Source: Trichoplax sp. H2 | Taxonomy: Eukaryota; Placozoa; Uniplacotomia; Trichoplacea | NCBI GenBank assembly: GCA_003344405.1 | Contig: NOWV01000107.1 | Span: forward strand, 62,001 to 126,000 | Length of the DNA: 64,000 nt | Reading direction: 5' to 3' | Shown here: in pieces, positions 32,640 to 45,400 of the stretch | Position numbering within the stretch: the stretch's first letter is position 1 | How the letters are laid out: the number at the start of each line of letters is the position of its first letter | Translations under genes and position numbers: made by a program | Notes under the pieces: model-generated | Seen by the model: the letters and a program-made list of their open reading frames with translations, nothing else | Database searches by the model: none | What the model was told of the DNA's origin: nothing

Positions 32640-35210
32640 TACCGAATCACCGGGCTCTCGCGCCATTCTTATGTCATGAAACTCTATTTTCTCATTTGTT
32701 GTTTGGTTTCCGCCATAGAAGCAGTGTAGAATGCCATAATAGTCAACTGTATTAGTATTTGTATGTACCTAGTCGCAAAGCCTACAACACCAAGTAAAGC
32801 AAGAATCAATCAATTGATTATTATTACGCGTATTTATCTTCCTCAGATACGAGTATACTGCGTTAAATACGCATAACTTTCTCGATTCTAATTGAAGTTA
32901 CTATTCACTGGGATCTCGTATCATTTTCTTGTTATGAGACTTTATTCTCTTGCTGGATTATACTACCGTAGTCGTAGAGGCAGTCTACTGCAATATTCAC
33001 TCGATTTCCATCGTGGTCGGCTGTAACTGAATATACCTAGTTGCAAGGATTGTAACACTAAATAAACTAGCCATACACAAAGCTATCGTATGATATTATA
33101 ATTGATCCTCCTCGTGTAAAACATGCGCTCGAAATATTCCATTTTAATTAAATTCACAGCATCACTGGGCTCTCGTATCAATTTCTCATTTGTTTTTTAG
33201 CTACGGTCATACTGTCAATACAAGTAGAGTATACTGTAGATCAGGGCTCCAAACAATGATATTACTCATTGTGCTTTAGTTGTCCATCTCAATATCAAAT
33301 TCAAGGGACATTTTCATGTGCAGTTTTACTTAACTATCCTATTAGACACACAATTGAAAAGACATGATTTTTTAATATCAAATTCAAGGGACATTCTCGT
33401 GTGCAGTTTACTGAACCATCATTTTAGGCACACTATAGAAAAGACATGATTTTTTCTAATATAGTACAGTGCGGTATATGGATATAGATATAAAACATGC
33501 GCTAAACACCTTTGGATTTACTGTTCATTAACTTCCAATTTTACTTGGCTCTCGTATAGATCACGGTTACGGCGTGAATTGTATACTGGTTGAACCGACC
33601 GTATATGTACCAATGACTGTTATTAGTTTGCATTAGAAATTTGAAAGAAATAAAATAACTCTACACTGCAGTAGAAATGAATGGAAACATGAAGAGCCAA
33701 TTGCTCAAGGTTGTAGTGATCTCTTGTGGAATTTGAGCCAAATTTAATGGAAATGCTTTGAAAATTGAAATGATTTAATTAAAGGCGGCACTATAGCTGA
33801 ACTACTTTCAACTAGTATAGAGAGCTCGCCATGCTCCAGAAATAGTGGTCTAATATTAGTTCTTGTCATGAAGCTCCATTTATTCGCTTATTGCTTCGAT
33901 CAGGTGTGCTCTCTGTTTCATTCGGTCGACCACCATACTGATCGACTGTTGGCAGTACAGTATGTACCGAGTGGGCAGGACTATAATACTAAATAAGTAG
34001 TAATTATTATTTTATTTTCAAATAGAAAACATGCACTCAATACCTTTCCATTCGAGTTGAATTTACTACTTTCCTATTCTCCCATGCCATTCTCTTGTCA
34101 TGGAAGATTCAAGGATTTTCTCTTGGGAGTCCTTGACGCCTACTATCAGCTTTACCGTACAGTAGTATAGCATGTACCGAGTGGGCAGGACTATAATACC
34201 GAATAAGTAGTAATTATTATTTTATTTTCAAGTATAAATCGTGCATTCAATACCTTTCAATTTGAATTGAATTTACTGCTTTCCTATTCTCTCATGCCAT
34301 TCTCTTGTCATGGAAGATTCAAGGATTTTCTCTTGGGAGTCCTTGACGCCTACTATCCACTTTACTGTACAGTATGTATCTAGTGGCCAGGATTGTAATA
34401 CCAAATAAGAAGTAATTACTATTTTATTTTCAAATATAAAGCATGCCTTACATACCTTTCCATTTGAATTGAATTTACTGTTTTGCAAGGCTCTCATGCC
34501 ATTCTGTAGTCATGGAAGATTCAAGGGTTTCTCTCGGGAGTCCTTGACGCGTACTATCCGCCTTACTGTACAGTATGTATCAAGTGGCCAGGATTATAAT
34601 ACCAAATAAACAGTAATTATTACTTTGTTTTTAAATATAAAATATGCCTTCCATTTGAATTGAATAGATTGCTTTTCAAGGCTCTCATGCCATTCCTGTA
34701 GTCATGGAAGATTCAAGGGTTTTGTCATGGGAGTCCTTGACGCGTACTATCCGCCTTACTGTACAGTGTACAGTACTGTGCGCATCTAGTGGCCAGGATT
34801 ATAACACCAAATAAGCAGTAATTATTATTTTGTTTTTAAATATAAAACATGCCTTCCATTTGAATTGAATTGATTGCTTTTCAAGGCTCTCAAGCCATTC
34901 CTGTAGTCATGGAAGGTTCAAGGGTTTTGTCATGGCAGTCCTTGACGCGTACTATCCGCCTTACTGTACACTGTACAGTGTACAGTACTGTGCGCATCTA
35001 GTGGCAAGGATTATAACACCAAATAAGAAGTAATTATTATTTTGTTTTTAAATATAAAACATGCCTTCCATTTGAATTGAATTGATTGCTTTTCAAGGCT
35101 CTCATGCCATTCCTGTAGTCATGGAAGATTGAAGGGTTTTGTCATGGGAGTTCTTGAACGCGTACTATCTGCTATACGGTCCCATACAGTAGTGCATGTA
35201 CTGGTCAGTT
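32640..35210. repeat. tandem repeat array, degenerate on the left, homogeneous on the right
   Basis: The right part has six copies with equivalent anchors (GTACCGAGTGGGCAGGA / ATCTAGTGGCCAGGATT) at 33961, 34171, 34373, 34574, 34779 and 34991, a spacing of 201-212 bp. Each unit contains CAAATAAG(T/A)AGTAATTATTA, a CCTTTCCATTTGAATTGAAT block, CTCTCATGCCATTC, GTCATGGAAGATTCAAGG, GTCCTTGACGC and a TACTGTACAGT tail. Left of 33900 the same landmarks recur at irregular distances and with many changes (CTCTCG blocks near 32654, 32911, 33170 and 33547; CCTAGT blocks near 32767 and 33038). No protein-coding sense is apparent; minus-strand frames across units are not conserved. Confidence 0.85.
33291..33455. 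repeat. 82-bp direct duplication inside the degenerate array
   Basis: AATATCAAATTCAAGGGACA begins both 33291 and 33374, and both copies end in AAGACATGATTTTTT. The copies are nearly identical, so this is a recent local duplication. Confidence 0.9.
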
Positions 35211-36937
35211 TTCACTACTGTGCCGTATTGTACAATGAAGAGTATGGTCCAAGGTGCGATACCAAACGCCCAACCACTCGCTCTATGGACCGATTTGGCT
35301 TGACTGCAGGAAACGCCTTTCCTGGCAAGTTGATACGTCCAAGTAGGTAAACGACTCAAACACTCGTTTGTGCATGCATGCCTACTAGAGAATGGCGCTG
35401 TTGAATCAGCAGATCCTTCGTCGTTAACCCAACTTTTTAATAGTAAACCTGTTGAGCACCAAGCGGATTATCAAAATTTTGTAGCTAGTAAATGTGATCT
35501 TTCGCCGCTAGAATTGCCTCCCAACGGATAAAGTCTGACTAGAAAACATGGTAAGATTGCTATAACGTCTAAACTACTGTACATGGAGAGGAAGTATTAC
35601 TGTCAGCGAGTAGTTTGATGGCAGTGATGATGATAAAGGAAAGCATGACAAAATGGTACAACGTAAAATGTCTTGTAGAGTGCTACGACTGCCTACAGCA
35701 AGGTGTTGTTGATGAAGTAGGCCCAATTTTCCATCCAATGGAGAAGTAAGCGATGACCAAGCGATCACAGCAGGTCTTGAGCAACGAACTAGACGTAGAC
35801 TGTAGCTAAGCCCTGTATCTTTGGCAAAATAGAGCTTTCATGCTTCATATCTTTGGCAAAATAGAGCTTTCATGCCATCCTTTTTCGACACAAGCACCGT
35901 AGATTGAAGAGCTGGTAGCATCTTCACAACAACTAGAAAGTATGGCATCTACTTGATGCTGTCATACTGTATGCCGTAATCAACAAATGAAAGACGTAAA
36001 ATACGATTAAAATTGTGTTCATCTGAACTTTGCCGGACATACAACTTCTTAATTCTAGAAGAAGAGCTAAATGGCATGTACTGTATATACACTTATGTAG
36101 TAACGTAGAATTTGATCTACTGTATACCGTATCCAACAATCCAAAACGTAACTTGATGTTGTAATGAAGTGCATCTTGACTTTCCCAACAAGTATGGTGG
36201 TCTTGACTATATGCTGTACTAAAGAACTACTGATTCATCATCAGTATTAACCTAATTGATGGGCATAATGGAGCATTTGCTCCATTCGGTATTAAAAGAC
36301 GTAAAATGGATCTTCATTCGGTAAACTTTTACTTTTGACTATACTACACGAGATACTGTGCTGCAGCAGAAGTGTTAGTACTATCTATCGGACTATCGAT
36401 CATGAGAAATAACTTGATAGTGAGTAGTATCTATCAAATTAAAGACGTAAAAATGTATTGTAATCCAGAGGATCTTTTACTTTCTGTGTAGAAGGGTAAT
36501 AATTACGTAAGATTTGAACGTTATTTCGAGCGTTGATGTAATACAGCGTTTCGATCTTTGCGGCGGCGTCTGCCGTATTAAAATGATAAATGCATTTACT
36601 CGCTCGTATTTATAATCTGATACCCCCAAGAAAAAATTTAAAATCGATATACTTCCATTACAGTGTAGTTTGATTCTGATCATTGAAGGCATGGATTTTG
36701 AGTGTACAAGCTGTATTCTATGGATATAAGTCATGTCGTTCACTGTGTTGTCTACTCTACAGTAGAGTAGACATCTTAATAAGACGTCGTATCTGTAGAT
36801 ACGTTTATGTACAAAGTTTAAGATTAAAGTTGGATTGGTTTATACTGTACTGTATACTGTTAATCGTAATTGCTTTGAATGGGACTTACATTCACTTTCT
36901 GTCCTTATATTTCTTTATTGTATTTGTACATGTCAAG
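35211..36937. other. intergenic region upstream of GMF with degenerate short repeats
   Basis: A 32-bp tandem pair lies at 35817-35880, and a recurring GACGTAAAA-type block is found near 35652, 35994, 36145, 36300 and 36444. The exon carrying the initiator Met of GMF should lie in or before this stretch but is too short to identify. Open frames here (for example 35129-35350 + and 35933-36139 -) resemble nothing. Confidence 0.4.
35817..35880. repeat. two-copy tandem repeat, 27-nt core, 32-bp period
   Basis: ATCTTTGGCAAAATAGAGCT plus TTCATGC occurs at 35817-35843 and again at 35849-35875. Confidence 0.95.
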
Positions 36938-38386
36938 TCTCAAAATCTTAAAATTTGCGATATTGGCGACGATCTGAAGAAGAAGTTACGAAAATTTCGA
37001 TTTCGCCAAGAAACCAATAACGCAGCTATATTATGTAAGTATCAATTCATTGGAATATTTGAAGTAGTGGATAAAATCAATTTGCAAAGACACAGTGCAC
37101 AAGTATGATTCTATTATTTCTGCTTCTTGACCTTTTCAAATAAAGTAGTTACCAAGTGTTGGAAAATGACGGTAAAGTATCCGAAGTAGTTGATATCCAC
37201 TACCATATGTACTAAGTTATTATCTCTTGTATTGATTTGGAGGACTACCAAAAGCGATAGAACCGCACAAAACTGTATTATACCTATCGAATAGCATGCT
37301 GTAGTAATAGTATAGTTCAAGAATTGGCATCGATAAACACATAACTATTTTGAGATCGTACAATCATTGTGTTAATACAGACCAATAGGACCTTACAAAC
37401 TTCCTGACGAGGTTATACTCTAAGACAGTACTATAGATATACAGGGTATAGTAGTTGTTGATGAACCTTATAGTTAAATCGCCAATTTGACTCGCTGACG
37501 TTAACTTTGAATATTAAATTTCAATATTTATACCAAGTAATCTCTCTGCAAGTTGAAGTTTTGACGTTGTATGGACCTTTTGACGATATTATTATCTCAA
37601 GTGTATTTTATTTTACTACCTGTGTTACAACAAATTCAGCATTACTATCTGACTTTTAGTGAAAATCGATGCCGAATCTCGGGAAATTGTCTGGGATGAA
37701 GAATACGAGGTACTACTAAGTTTATTTCACAAATTACCTACCAGATGCTCTTTACCAAGGCGCCATTTCTAACCAACATTCAAAATTGATGCTTATGTGC
37801 TTTGCAAGTAATTAATAAAACGCTTTACTTTGGTTACAATATCGTAATAGGATGTTACCTTAGATGATTTACAAAGTGAATTGGCAGAACATTTACCCCG
37901 CTATATCTTGTATTGTTACTGCTACGAGCATCAAGATGGTAGAAAATCTTATCCCTTATGCTTAATTTTTTACAGCCCACAAGGTAAATTGATTTTATAA
38001 ATGTATCGTTTATCTTTACAGTATTCGTATATTCTTCCGGCTTTAGAAAAATGGCTATTCGGAAGAAATAGATACCGCTAGTACATTTATGTATATCTTA
38101 TTCCTAAGCATTTAGTAGGTAATGTTATAATTTATATACGATGCAGGTTCTAAGCCTGAAATTCAAATGATGTACGCTGGCTCAAAGAATAATTTAGTTA
38201 AGACGGTAGAAGTTAGCAAGGTAATGTCGAATAACGATTTGTAGTGAACTGGTTTAGGCAATGTACCCGATACTTCATAAAGAATTGGATTTATGGTTAT
38301 TTCATTTACATTAGGTATTTGAAATTAGAAGTCTGGATGAACTAACTGATGAATGGGTGAAATCGAAATTATCATTTTTTCGTTAA
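36938..38386 (+). CDS. GMF: glia maturation factor (ADF-H domain, Arp2/3 debranching)
   Basis: Five coding exons: 36938-37034, 37660-37709, 37851-37983, 38147-38220, 38315-38386 (stop 38384-38386), all junctions in frame. Adding one initiator Met gives 142 aa, exactly the vertebrate GMF length. Landmarks: ICDIGDDLKKKLRKFRFRQE, TNNAAIL, KIDAES, YILYCYCYEHQDGRKSYPLC, LIFYSPQGSKPE, MMYAGSKNNLVKTVEV, VFEIRSLDELTDEW, ending LSFFR. GMF binds Arp2/3 and promotes debranching of actin networks in the cytoplasm. The exon at 36938 starts SQNLK directly after an acceptor preceded by a pyrimidine tract, so the Met must come from an upstream exon; a Met-only first coding exon is typical of ADF/cofilin-family genes. 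The 141-aa frame running upstream from 36683 is intronic read-through. Confidence 0.95.
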
Positions 38387-40400
38387 TATTGTAGATATTG
38401 TCTGGTAATACAGAATAGCTGTGATTCTAAGTTAGAATATGGCCCTTCTATAATTATGCCACTACTGTATGCTACCATAATATGAAATGAATTGTTGATA
38501 GTATGCAAGGAGTAAGATAAATTTTGAAAAGATACAGCTCTGTATCCATTTAACGTGTAACTGTAGACAATAATCAAACTATATTGGTAATTGTTGGTGT
38601 TTGATATTTCAGCTGCACAAGCTGTCATTTCATGCATATCGTAACAAACTGTGATAAAACGAATATAATATTAAGAACATCATTTATTGTAAGATATGTA
38701 ATGAACTATGATTGATTTTTACAAATTCAACGATAGTAGATGTGGACATGGATCATCTAGTTGCTACGTTATACAATACGGTATGCTGTGAGTTTTATTT
38801 CTTAGATTATAGTGGTCAAATATGCGATTGGGAATTGTGCAGAATTACTACTTCCTATTGTACAGTACTTTGTAACTCATTTGTCGTTGTTGCAGTTAAT
38901 ATTGCGAATAGGTACATATTACAATTTCGTAATTAACCTGGCAACTAGACTTTTGCATGTCTGTTGGGCATATTAATTCTATAAAAATTAGCCACTATTT
39001 GTTTCAGTGTTTATTGGATTTGTGATTACTACAAGTCATGAGATAATAGTTTTTGGTATAAATAAATTCTAGTTGATCCATATCTGTCACTTCGGTTTGT
39101 TAATGAAAATAGCTTAAGACTATTCCTATGTAGCTTCAGTATACGAAAAAGCTGTTATTTCGCTATTAACCTAGATGTTAACAAACTACAATAATTTCAT
39201 TAGTATGCGGATTTAAATGTTGATATTAACCGTCTTAAATAGTATCAGTTTTGAAGTGTGTTACCAACGAAAAATTGAAAACAGCCGTTAATGCTTACAA
39301 TTATTATGACGGCGGATAGTAGTAAGATACAAGCTAATACCTTCTAGAAGAAGGGGCGTAAATGAGTATTTATTTATATGCCTGGTATGTGTCTCAGAAT
39401 GCGTCATTTTATTCTACGTGTTACATAGAATATTTCCATACTAGTTCAGCCTGTTATCGATGTACGTCGTATTATCTTTTTATATGATTTATTTGACTTC
39501 ATAAATTACAGGATTTAAACACGATAAGGAAGCTATATCGGTATTATGTGATCATCAATTACGCTTATGATGATAGCACTATAATTACCTATCATAGCAT
39601 CAGACAGATTTTGAATCTTCGATTAAAAATACCTTGATAGAGGTTCAATCATAATTATCAGTTGATTTCAGTAATATCAGGCTCATTGTGCTTACAATAT
39701 GCTCGACTGGATATTGTTAAATATACGTAGATGATAGCTAAGATTTAATTAATTATTCCGATCCTTCACTCGCGTACTAGCAAGCAAGATGAAGATATCT
39801 CTATTATCAGTCAATTTTCGAGGAGTAAACTATTGAATCATACTATAGAAAGCTATTGTGCGTAATTTCTACTTAGAATAAGCGTGTAGCTTATTGAAAT
39901 CATAATTATTAGATATTAAAGGTTTAAATTAAATCGTAACATAAGATGGAAGATTCAAGAGATAATACGTAAAAGGAAAAGAGTTAGGAATTAGATTGAT
40001 GCTAGAGGGTGGTCTACAGATAGCGGATCAGTTACGACCTCAATCCTATCGAAGCACCCTTACTGCTTCTTAACATTTGGCTCCAAGACGAGAAGAAGTT
40101 GTGCAATTTGAGTTTCAGGTAATAGTTTTTTCGTCTGAAAATCGGCCATTGCAGTTTTGACTTTGTGTAACTAATTCGAAAGAGTTTTCAAGTTTAGTCC
40201 AATTTATTCGCATTAAAAAGTATACGTAAAAGTATCTAAATTTTAGAACTATAATTGATCCTAGTATATTTTTTGAAGTTTGTGTATGTGGCCTGGTATA
40301 GTATTAATTACTGTTTATAAAATTTAATATGCCTTAATCTCCTAAATAATAGTTACTGGCATAAGTAATACTGCTATTTTTTTCTGCGAGTGCTATTATT
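38387..40400. other. convergent intergenic region between GMF and the LRR receptor gene
   Basis: Contains the 3' ends of both convergent genes. The open frames at 38383-38637 (-) and 38712-38936 (+) have no recognisable motif. No tRNA-like B box or other RNA gene was found. Confidence 0.45.
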
Positions 40401-42449
40401 TTACAAACTAAAGAATTTTATTACATATAAATAGATTATAGAGCAGCAATATTTATTATAGAATAACTTTTCAAAAGTAAGTAGGCCGTCTATTTGAATT
40501 AGGTATTGCAGAACCTGTAAGCTAGGAAATGTTGCAGGTAAATTGAAAATAGAAATGGATAACTTCTTATGTATCCAATATACATTGTACTTACTAGAGC
40601 TACTACCTCTATCCAATTCGATGTTGCAGGCGATGTAAGATTTTGCTTAGGGTTGCTCGTTGGATCCATTTTCGATTGACAGAAAGAAATAAAGCATTGG
40701 CATAATTGACTTATATCCATGATATCGTCTAATTTGGGATTGATCTTATGTGTTATGTCAGCATTTTCGCTGTTCGTATTTTGCAGTATTTGAGAACAGG
40801 AAAAATTACCCAACAATACTCTAATCTTTTCAATCTGCTAAAGTTTTAAATTTAAAGAATGACCTTGATCAGATAAATTACTTAGCAAATGAGCTATATT
40901 TAAGAATAATATAGTAGTGCTAGTTTCAAGGATACCACATGCAAATTGTAATAGTATATGAGCACGCTTTGTGTAGAACTAAAGCAAGTAGCATTTAATA
41001 CAATAGAACAGTCTGGTATCAATATTAAAATGTATATGTAACCTGACACACTAAGCAGTTAGCTTTGATCATATTTCAATGGTTATGATTGAACCAGATA
41101 GTAAATTACCTTATTGCTGCTGACAATAAAGATAGAATCAGTTTTAATACAGCCATGAATAATATCACGGGCATGGAATGACTGCACAGCAAGGGTAACA
41201 TCGCGTAGAATGTGGAAAAAAGATTGAGGAGTTAGGTAGCAAGGCTGGTAAGCTATCAGATCGCTAAGTAGTTCTGTATCCTGATTGTTTAAGGCATAGC
41301 AGGTAATTCTAGTAAATTGCAATTAAATAAAATAATCTTTTAGATGAATTTCTAGCTTAATCTAAATAAAACTTCAATCTTTATAGCATATCTAATACTC
41401 ACAGTTTATTGCTAAGCGAAAATGACGGTTTTTCGTGAGAGCTTTTACTTTCACTTTCATCCCGAAACCATAAACATTCTACAATATTTTGAAATTTGTA
41501 ATTACTTGATTTTACTTTAAGAAAAAATGCCTTTTCTCTTTCCCAACAGGATCGATCCTCGAGGCTATAGATTTTAAGTAATCCAGAGGTGGATAGATTT
41601 TCTGGACTTAATTCGTTGACTTTCATATGAATCTATAAAGTAAATACGCATGCGAATGTGTACCAGTATGCAAACAGATATGAAGCTTAATAATGACATA
41701 GTAGACACAATTTCAAAAAATTAAAAATTGAATGTTAAGTATCGTATGTTAGTGATCTATTGTTGATGTTTCAGGAATATTAGCTACTATTAATTAGTTG
41801 TAGGATAGTCATTTATAATTGCATGGGAGAAAATTACTAGCAGTATCGGAATGATTATCTGGTTACGTGATTGATGTACAGCAAATCATGTGATTAACTA
41901 AGCCGATTATTATGGATTTGTTCCATTTATTAGGGCAGAATTTAATCCCAAGTTGTTAGAATGAGCGATTCTATATACTGCGATTGAAATTTACCGCTGC
42001 GATATTGCTAGTGTAGAATACCAGATGAAGATCGAGTAATTTATGACGATTAACGTGCTCTAGGAGCTTAATCACTTCCTGTAATTGAAGCTGGTAACAT
42101 AAAATAACATTATCTGCTTTATATAATTATATATGTTGAGGTAAAGTATATACAGAATGGAGTAGCTTTAGTTATATTAGCTTAAATGTAGAATTTTCAA
42201 AGTAAGGAGGTTAAGCCAGATTGTAATTGAAATAGGATTATATGCCATCAGCATAGGTTTTACGTAGAATTACTGCAGCTTAATTTGCCTTACAGTGATG
42301 ATTTGAAGAGTATAAATAGGATAGTAAAATATAACGTAGCGTACGATATATGATTTTTTATATTATGAAAAGAATTGATTTGGTTACCTTTGGGTTCGTG
42401 TTCTGTTTAGCTGCAGCTGCTAGTGCTTTATTTCTGTTAGGTTCCAATT
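40401..42449 (-). other. C-terminal kinase-like (pseudokinase) exons of the LRR receptor
   Basis: Five exons (42388-42449, 41403-41632, 41110-41308, 40595-40837, 40401-40514), about 282 aa. The linker LEPNRNKALAAAAKQ is followed by a fold reading like a protein kinase: EKAFFLKVKSS (beta3), FQNIVECLWF (beta4), ITCYALNNQDTELLSDLI (hinge and alphaD), FFHILRDVTLAVQSFHARDI (alphaE), then IIHGCIKTDS where HRDxKxxN is expected, IRVLLGNFSCSQ where DFG is expected, DDIMDISQLCQCFISFC (alphaF) and DGLLTFEKLFYNKY (alphaI). No glycine-rich loop is visible. Loss of the HRD and DFG aspartates predicts no phosphotransfer, so a scaffold or allosteric role is likely. It looks nearest to TKL-type kinases, weakly. 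None of these exons offers a start codon context of its own, which supports fusion. Confidence 0.72.
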
Positions 42450-45400
42450 CTGTTTAAAATAAGAAATAATAGTTTGCTCGTAGTTAAGACACATAAGAGC
42501 ATCAAATTTTCGAGTTCTTTACGTCTATCTCCCTAAGATAAGGTGATATTATTATAATACGATTACTTAATTTATGATACAGTATAGATTTTATGTATCA
42601 ATATTACTGTATACTAGAGAAGTAAACAAGACCTTGGTATAACATGATCAATATTAATATTATGCAGTATCATACGTATTATCATACTCTGAACTTATTT
42701 TGTGGTAGATTAAAATATAATAATTATATAATATTTAGGTGGTAAGTTTATAAAGACTTTACTAGATGAAGGAACCGTCATAAACTAAATTAATTATTGG
42801 TGACAGTATTGAATTAATATCTTTAAATTTTGATCTGCAATAATTGCCGTATTTCAGGTTACGATTTAAGTTCGATTATAATTGCAGTCAATAGCTGTTT
42901 AAAATATTTGGATAAGGCTTTACTCTTTTATCAGATAATGCTTGTTAGCCTATTTTTATATTTGTAAATTTTGACGGATGTGTAAGGTTATAACTATAAA
43001 TACATGAACATGTGAAATAGTCAACAGGTGAAACACATCTCTAGATTCACATTTATAATACGTTATTACTGATTATGTACTTTGATTACTAGTTCTTTAT
43101 GTGTTTTTAGTATTTATAGTAGCTATTTATTTTACAGCCGTTCAGTATTCAATTGTAGAATTATTTCTCTGCATTTATACAGCAAAAAATTTAGTTTAGT
43201 GCGCGAACTTTAGAAAACTTATTCGAAAAATCTTTTTAGATTGCCTTGCTACAAACTACAAGTTTTTCAATTGATAGAAAGTAGTAACAAGTGATATATC
43301 ATACCAAGAATTACTTTTATTAATTCTTGATTATATATACTTTAAAAGCGATAGCTTATATTATTGTCAATAGATTTAATTCAGTTGCGGGTACTTACCT
43401 CCATTACATGCGTCAGAATTAGCATTAGCTTCATAGGAGCAACGTATACAACAAGAGCAGCAGGATCGTATTTTTGTTATTATCAGCATAGCGTTATTAA
43501 CGAAAGTTGTTGTATAAATTGTGTAAATAATAGGATTGATACATGAATTAAGAGGTAGAGATAAAACTGCAATAAACGGCAATACATGGGTATCAAGTTC
43601 TTGTTCAATTGTCGCTTGAATTAATACAACATATAATGGCATCCAACAGATTAAGTCGGTGATAACAATAGTGATCATTTTAGCTCGGACGATTTTATCG
43701 AATTTGGAAATTTCTCGTTTAGCTTGTTTCCGTGATTTTGTCAAATAAACCAAGATTATTATATACATGATTGCGATAAAGATCCAAGTTAGTAGAGTAG
43801 TACCACAGTAAGTTAGAAGCCAGCTTAGGTAATAAATATTATCTGTATTTCCAGGTAAGCAAGCGCTGTTCGTACCATACAATCTATAAGATGCAGGCTG
43901 ATTATAGCTATAAACAAGTGGCAAAGCGGTAAACGCAGCTGATACGGTCCATAACACGATTAAAACGAGAGTAATTAGCTTATAAGAAAGGCGATAGTTC
44001 TCAAAAGGATAGACTAGAAATAGATATCGATCCAAAGTGATGAGGAAAAGGATAAATGTTGACATTAGGCTAGAGATCGCTACTAAAAATGAAGCCATAA
44101 CGCATATAACACTATGTAACCATGTCTCGAGATATTGAGCATAAATACCAAAATAGTAAATATCAGTTACGGCAATCGTGATTAAGTAAATTCCCATAAT
44201 GAGATCAGCAAAGGACAGATTTATTAACAATGTTTGAACCACCATATTATTCTTTACAAAGCTTTTAACATGCCATACAATGGAAATAATGTTGCCTACT
44301 ATAGATAAACTACCAATAATCCAGACGAAGATACGTAATACGTCATGAGATAGGATATTAGAGCAGGTTGATATGCTAAATTGATCTGGTAAAGGCTCGC
44401 AAAGAGTTGTAGTTGGCGGCGCGTCACAGCATAAGTATTCTCGTGTTGAATATCTATATGAATTTTGTGTCGTGTAGAGTAAATACCATGATGTGATAAA
44501 GTGCTTCAAAATGTTACAATAAGAGCTAAGATTTATCGTACAACATTATTAGATAACATAAATTGGGTTCGTCCAACATGACTTGGAACTAACTACTGCA
44601 CTTTCAATCAAGATATCTATGATTTGCATATGCAATTTTTTACTGGTATTTTTTAGCAAGTTAATTATATCTTGTGAATTAAGTCGCAAGATCTAAACTG
44701 AATTTACTATTGCAAGGTCGATCAATGGCTATCACTTTTAATTAAAGCAACGCATCGAATTCTTTATAATACTAAATTACTTTGCACAATCCAATAATAT
44801 CTCAAAATCTTAATATAATAGTTACTATAAAATGTCTACAATATATATTGTTGTCACGGTAACTTTTTGCCGTGATGAGTTAGAAGTGTTATGGTGTTTG
44901 TTATTGATAGAAATTGAAGTGTTATGGTGTTTGTTATTGATGGAAATTGATGTGTTATGACGTTTGTTAGTAAGGTGTTTTGATGATCAACTGTCCTTAG
45001 TTATTTTGTATGTATTCGAATAGGAGGATAGACTAGGGAAATATAAATCTTGATGATGTGCAACCTTTGTGTTAGAGAGTTGTTTATGCTGACACGATTT
45101 GTAGTCGTGTTGTAAGATTATTACTGGATAGGAGGTTATGGTTGTGAGATCTCCTACGTGAGATTAATGTAAATAGTAAATATCTTAGAAAGTATATAAA
45201 GGCTAACTATGATGTAATGTGGAGGAGGAGAAAGGCATAGAAGAGAATAAACTGTAGTGATAGTTATCTGTTCAAAAGCCTACGCTTAACTACTTGTGTA
45301 ATCGAGTAACCTAGTGACGGTCAAAGAAGTGTAGTCCCACACCCGAGAAGTTAGTGTTCTAATAGGAAGCGNNNNNNNNNNNNNNNNNNNNATACCATGA

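Noticed and set aside
34273-35359. Small open frames in the tandem array
   Set aside because: Frames are not preserved between repeat units and no motif is visible.
36683-36937. N-terminal part of a 141-codon frame that looks like a small membrane protein
   Set aside because: It is read-through of the intron before the GMF exon; the hydrophobic stretch comes from AT-rich intron and pyrimidine tract.
40000-40070. GC-richer patch that could be a tRNA
   Set aside because: No A box, B box or cloverleaf pairing could be drawn.
44454-44509. Start codon for a self-contained intronless 377-aa receptor
   Set aside because: The first codons lie in the duplicated intron segment upstream of a good acceptor, and the hinge joins in phase with the preceding LRR exon, so this Met is not the natural start.
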